Origin: Paraescarpia echinospica | Taxonomy: Eukaryota > Annelida > Polychaeta > Sabellida > Siboglinidae | Direction: 5' to 3' | Assembly: GCA_020002185.1 (NCBI GenBank) | Contig: CM034538.1 | Location: forward strand, 2,689,773 to 2,753,772 | DNA length: 64,000 nucleotides | Shown here: positions 62,641 through 64,000 of the stretch, in pieces | Position numbering within the stretch: position 1 is the first letter of the stretch | Layout of the letters: every line of letters begins with the position of its first letter | Translations under genes and position numbers: made by a program | The notes under the pieces: model-generated | Told to the model about the DNA's origin: nothing | Databases searched by the model: none | What the model saw: only the letters and a program-made list of their open reading frames with translations

Positions 62641-64000
62641 TGTTGCAAAAGTCACACAGCCGAGTTAATTTTGAAGTGCAGAAAATATAATAAGTAAGGT
62701 CTTACTGTTAGAATATATTCCGCAATGTTATTGCTACATTTAATTTTCATCCTGATGACCATGTGATTTTGTCATGCTTATATAGTAGTTTCAGTTACAT
62801 GTGGCTTTGTTTTATACGATTATTTGTCAGTTTATATTTTTCGTAGAATACTTATTGTATTAGTTTGGTAAATATTACAACAAAACAACATAACACTAAG
62901 TAAGCTCACAATGTGCTTACAGCTAGTACAAACAAATACGGCTTGTAACGCCACCGACAGCGTTGGCAACAATAGTACACTACATTTCAAGAAAAACTTA
63001 CAATTAAACGCTAACCAATTATAATGGTTGCAGTTGTATTTCCTTAAAATAAAACCGATTCCTTCATAGTTTCGTAGACGGCAGCTCAAAAGGAAAATAT
63101 ATTCATGAGTTTTAAATAAGTTCACACCTACAGCCACGTCTGCAGCTCTGTCGTGCAAATTAAATTTAATTAGAAGAAACCTTTTGAGCGTGTCCCTCAG
63201 CGCGTCTCTCGACTCTCTGCGATTGCCTGTTTTGGTGATGTCTCGTCTCCAATATTCGGCCTGCCTCGCGAGTGGTATTGATGTTCGGATAAGAATGAGA
63301 CAAAAGGTCGGCTTATGCGATTTCGCTGGCGAATTATCGGAATTGTCGGCTGCGCAGTTTCCCACTTGAATTTCATCGAGGATTTCGATAAATTGGAGAC
63401 ACGAGTTAGCCAGTCAGCAAGCTGCGCGCTATAGCAGAACTAATGAAAACCCGCTGCGTTATTGCCACCGGACGCAGCCATTTTGAGGAAAGTAACAGGT
63501 TTGGTTATTGTTGATTTCACGAGCGACATTTCTGTTGACTACGAAGAAAAAACAAGTTGTGAAAACGCACATTAATCAGCAAACTAAAACTAACCCACAT
63601 TAAAAGTTAGAACAATATAATCGTCACGTGCAGCTAACTGAATAGACGTATATAATTTATGTGAAATGCGTGGGGTCACTGCTATGATATGCGCGTTACC
63701 AATGTCCATGAAACCACACTACTCAAAGGACCATACCTGTATATTATGTTCTCGAAAGTCATCGCCACGTGACACCGCCATTAACTGGGAATTACCTGGT
63801 CGGTGTCTGACGACTCGTTTCACGAATGAACGATAAAACGAGAGACCACCAACGACCATCACACCGGAGTCACTGCTTCACTGCGGAGTCACTTCCGACT
63901 ATAAACACTGTCAAACGAAAGACCCAATACACGTACGTGACAGAACGTTCGCCACGAGCAACGTTTTATATATAAAGTACAGTAATGGAACAAATACACG
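62641..64000. other. Right end of window, intergenic
   Basis: AT-rich, then a GC-richer unique interval (63120-63500) containing GCCATTTTGAGG and CpGs. A minus-strand frame (63365 down to 62832, 177 codons) has no recognisable domain or codon signature. No gene is called. Confidence 0.5.

Noticed and set aside
62832..63365. 177-codon minus-strand frame at the right edge
   Set aside because: AT-rich with no recognisable domain; considered a chance frame, although a lineage-specific gene cannot be excluded.
41109..64000. Forkhead (FOXA) coding sequence expected from synteny
   Set aside because: I looked for coding similarity on both strands and found none within the window.

Overview
The window is animal nuclear DNA: AT-rich, with spliced genes, long introns, simple-sequence tracts and many transposable-element remnants. 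No bacterial or organellar features are present. The repeats (CR1-clade non-LTR elements, a tRNA-derived SINE, piggyBac-like and hAT-like non-autonomous elements, and a DDE-like relic of a type I associate with mollusc and cnidarian genomes) suggest a marine invertebrate. A lophotrochozoan such as a mollusc is my best guess, but the sequence does not prove it.

Two protein-coding genes can be supported. On the minus strand at the left edge are the first three coding exons (1533 down to 83) of a microsomal cytochrome P450 resembling CYP46A1; the gene runs off the window. On the plus strand, starting 140 bp away head to head, is a complete MIPOL1 (mirror-image polydactyly 1) orthologue. It has 11 coding exons from 1674 to 41108 and a predicted length of about 654 aa. 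The C-terminal half is the conserved coiled-coil region and the N-terminal half is a lineage-variable extension. All splice junctions are GT-AG and in phase except exon 2/exon 3, which needs a weaker acceptor or an unseen exon.

MIPOL1 introns carry most of the mobile DNA. Intron 2 holds a SINE, a CR1 element with an open reading frame on the minus strand, a 1.1-kb piggyBac-like element inserted in it at a duplicated TTAA, and a second CR1 3' end. Intron 8 (11.6 kb) holds a transposase-like pseudogene, a 54-bp minisatellite and a CR1 copy nearly identical to the first. Introns 8, 9 and 10 also contain GC-richer, non-repetitive blocks that look like regulatory DNA.

From 41.1 kb to the right edge (about 23 kb) there is only the MIPOL1 3' UTR and intergenic DNA: microsatellites and minisatellites, a CR1 tail, a palindromic MITE, a 1.5-kb hAT-like element with clustered ACTTGTCC motifs, a 47-bp x 6 tandem array, a G-rich minisatellite and several candidate regulatory blocks. 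MIPOL1 is linked to FOXA in many bilaterians (pharyngeal gene cluster), so this desert may be FOXA regulatory territory. No forkhead coding sequence was found inside the window.
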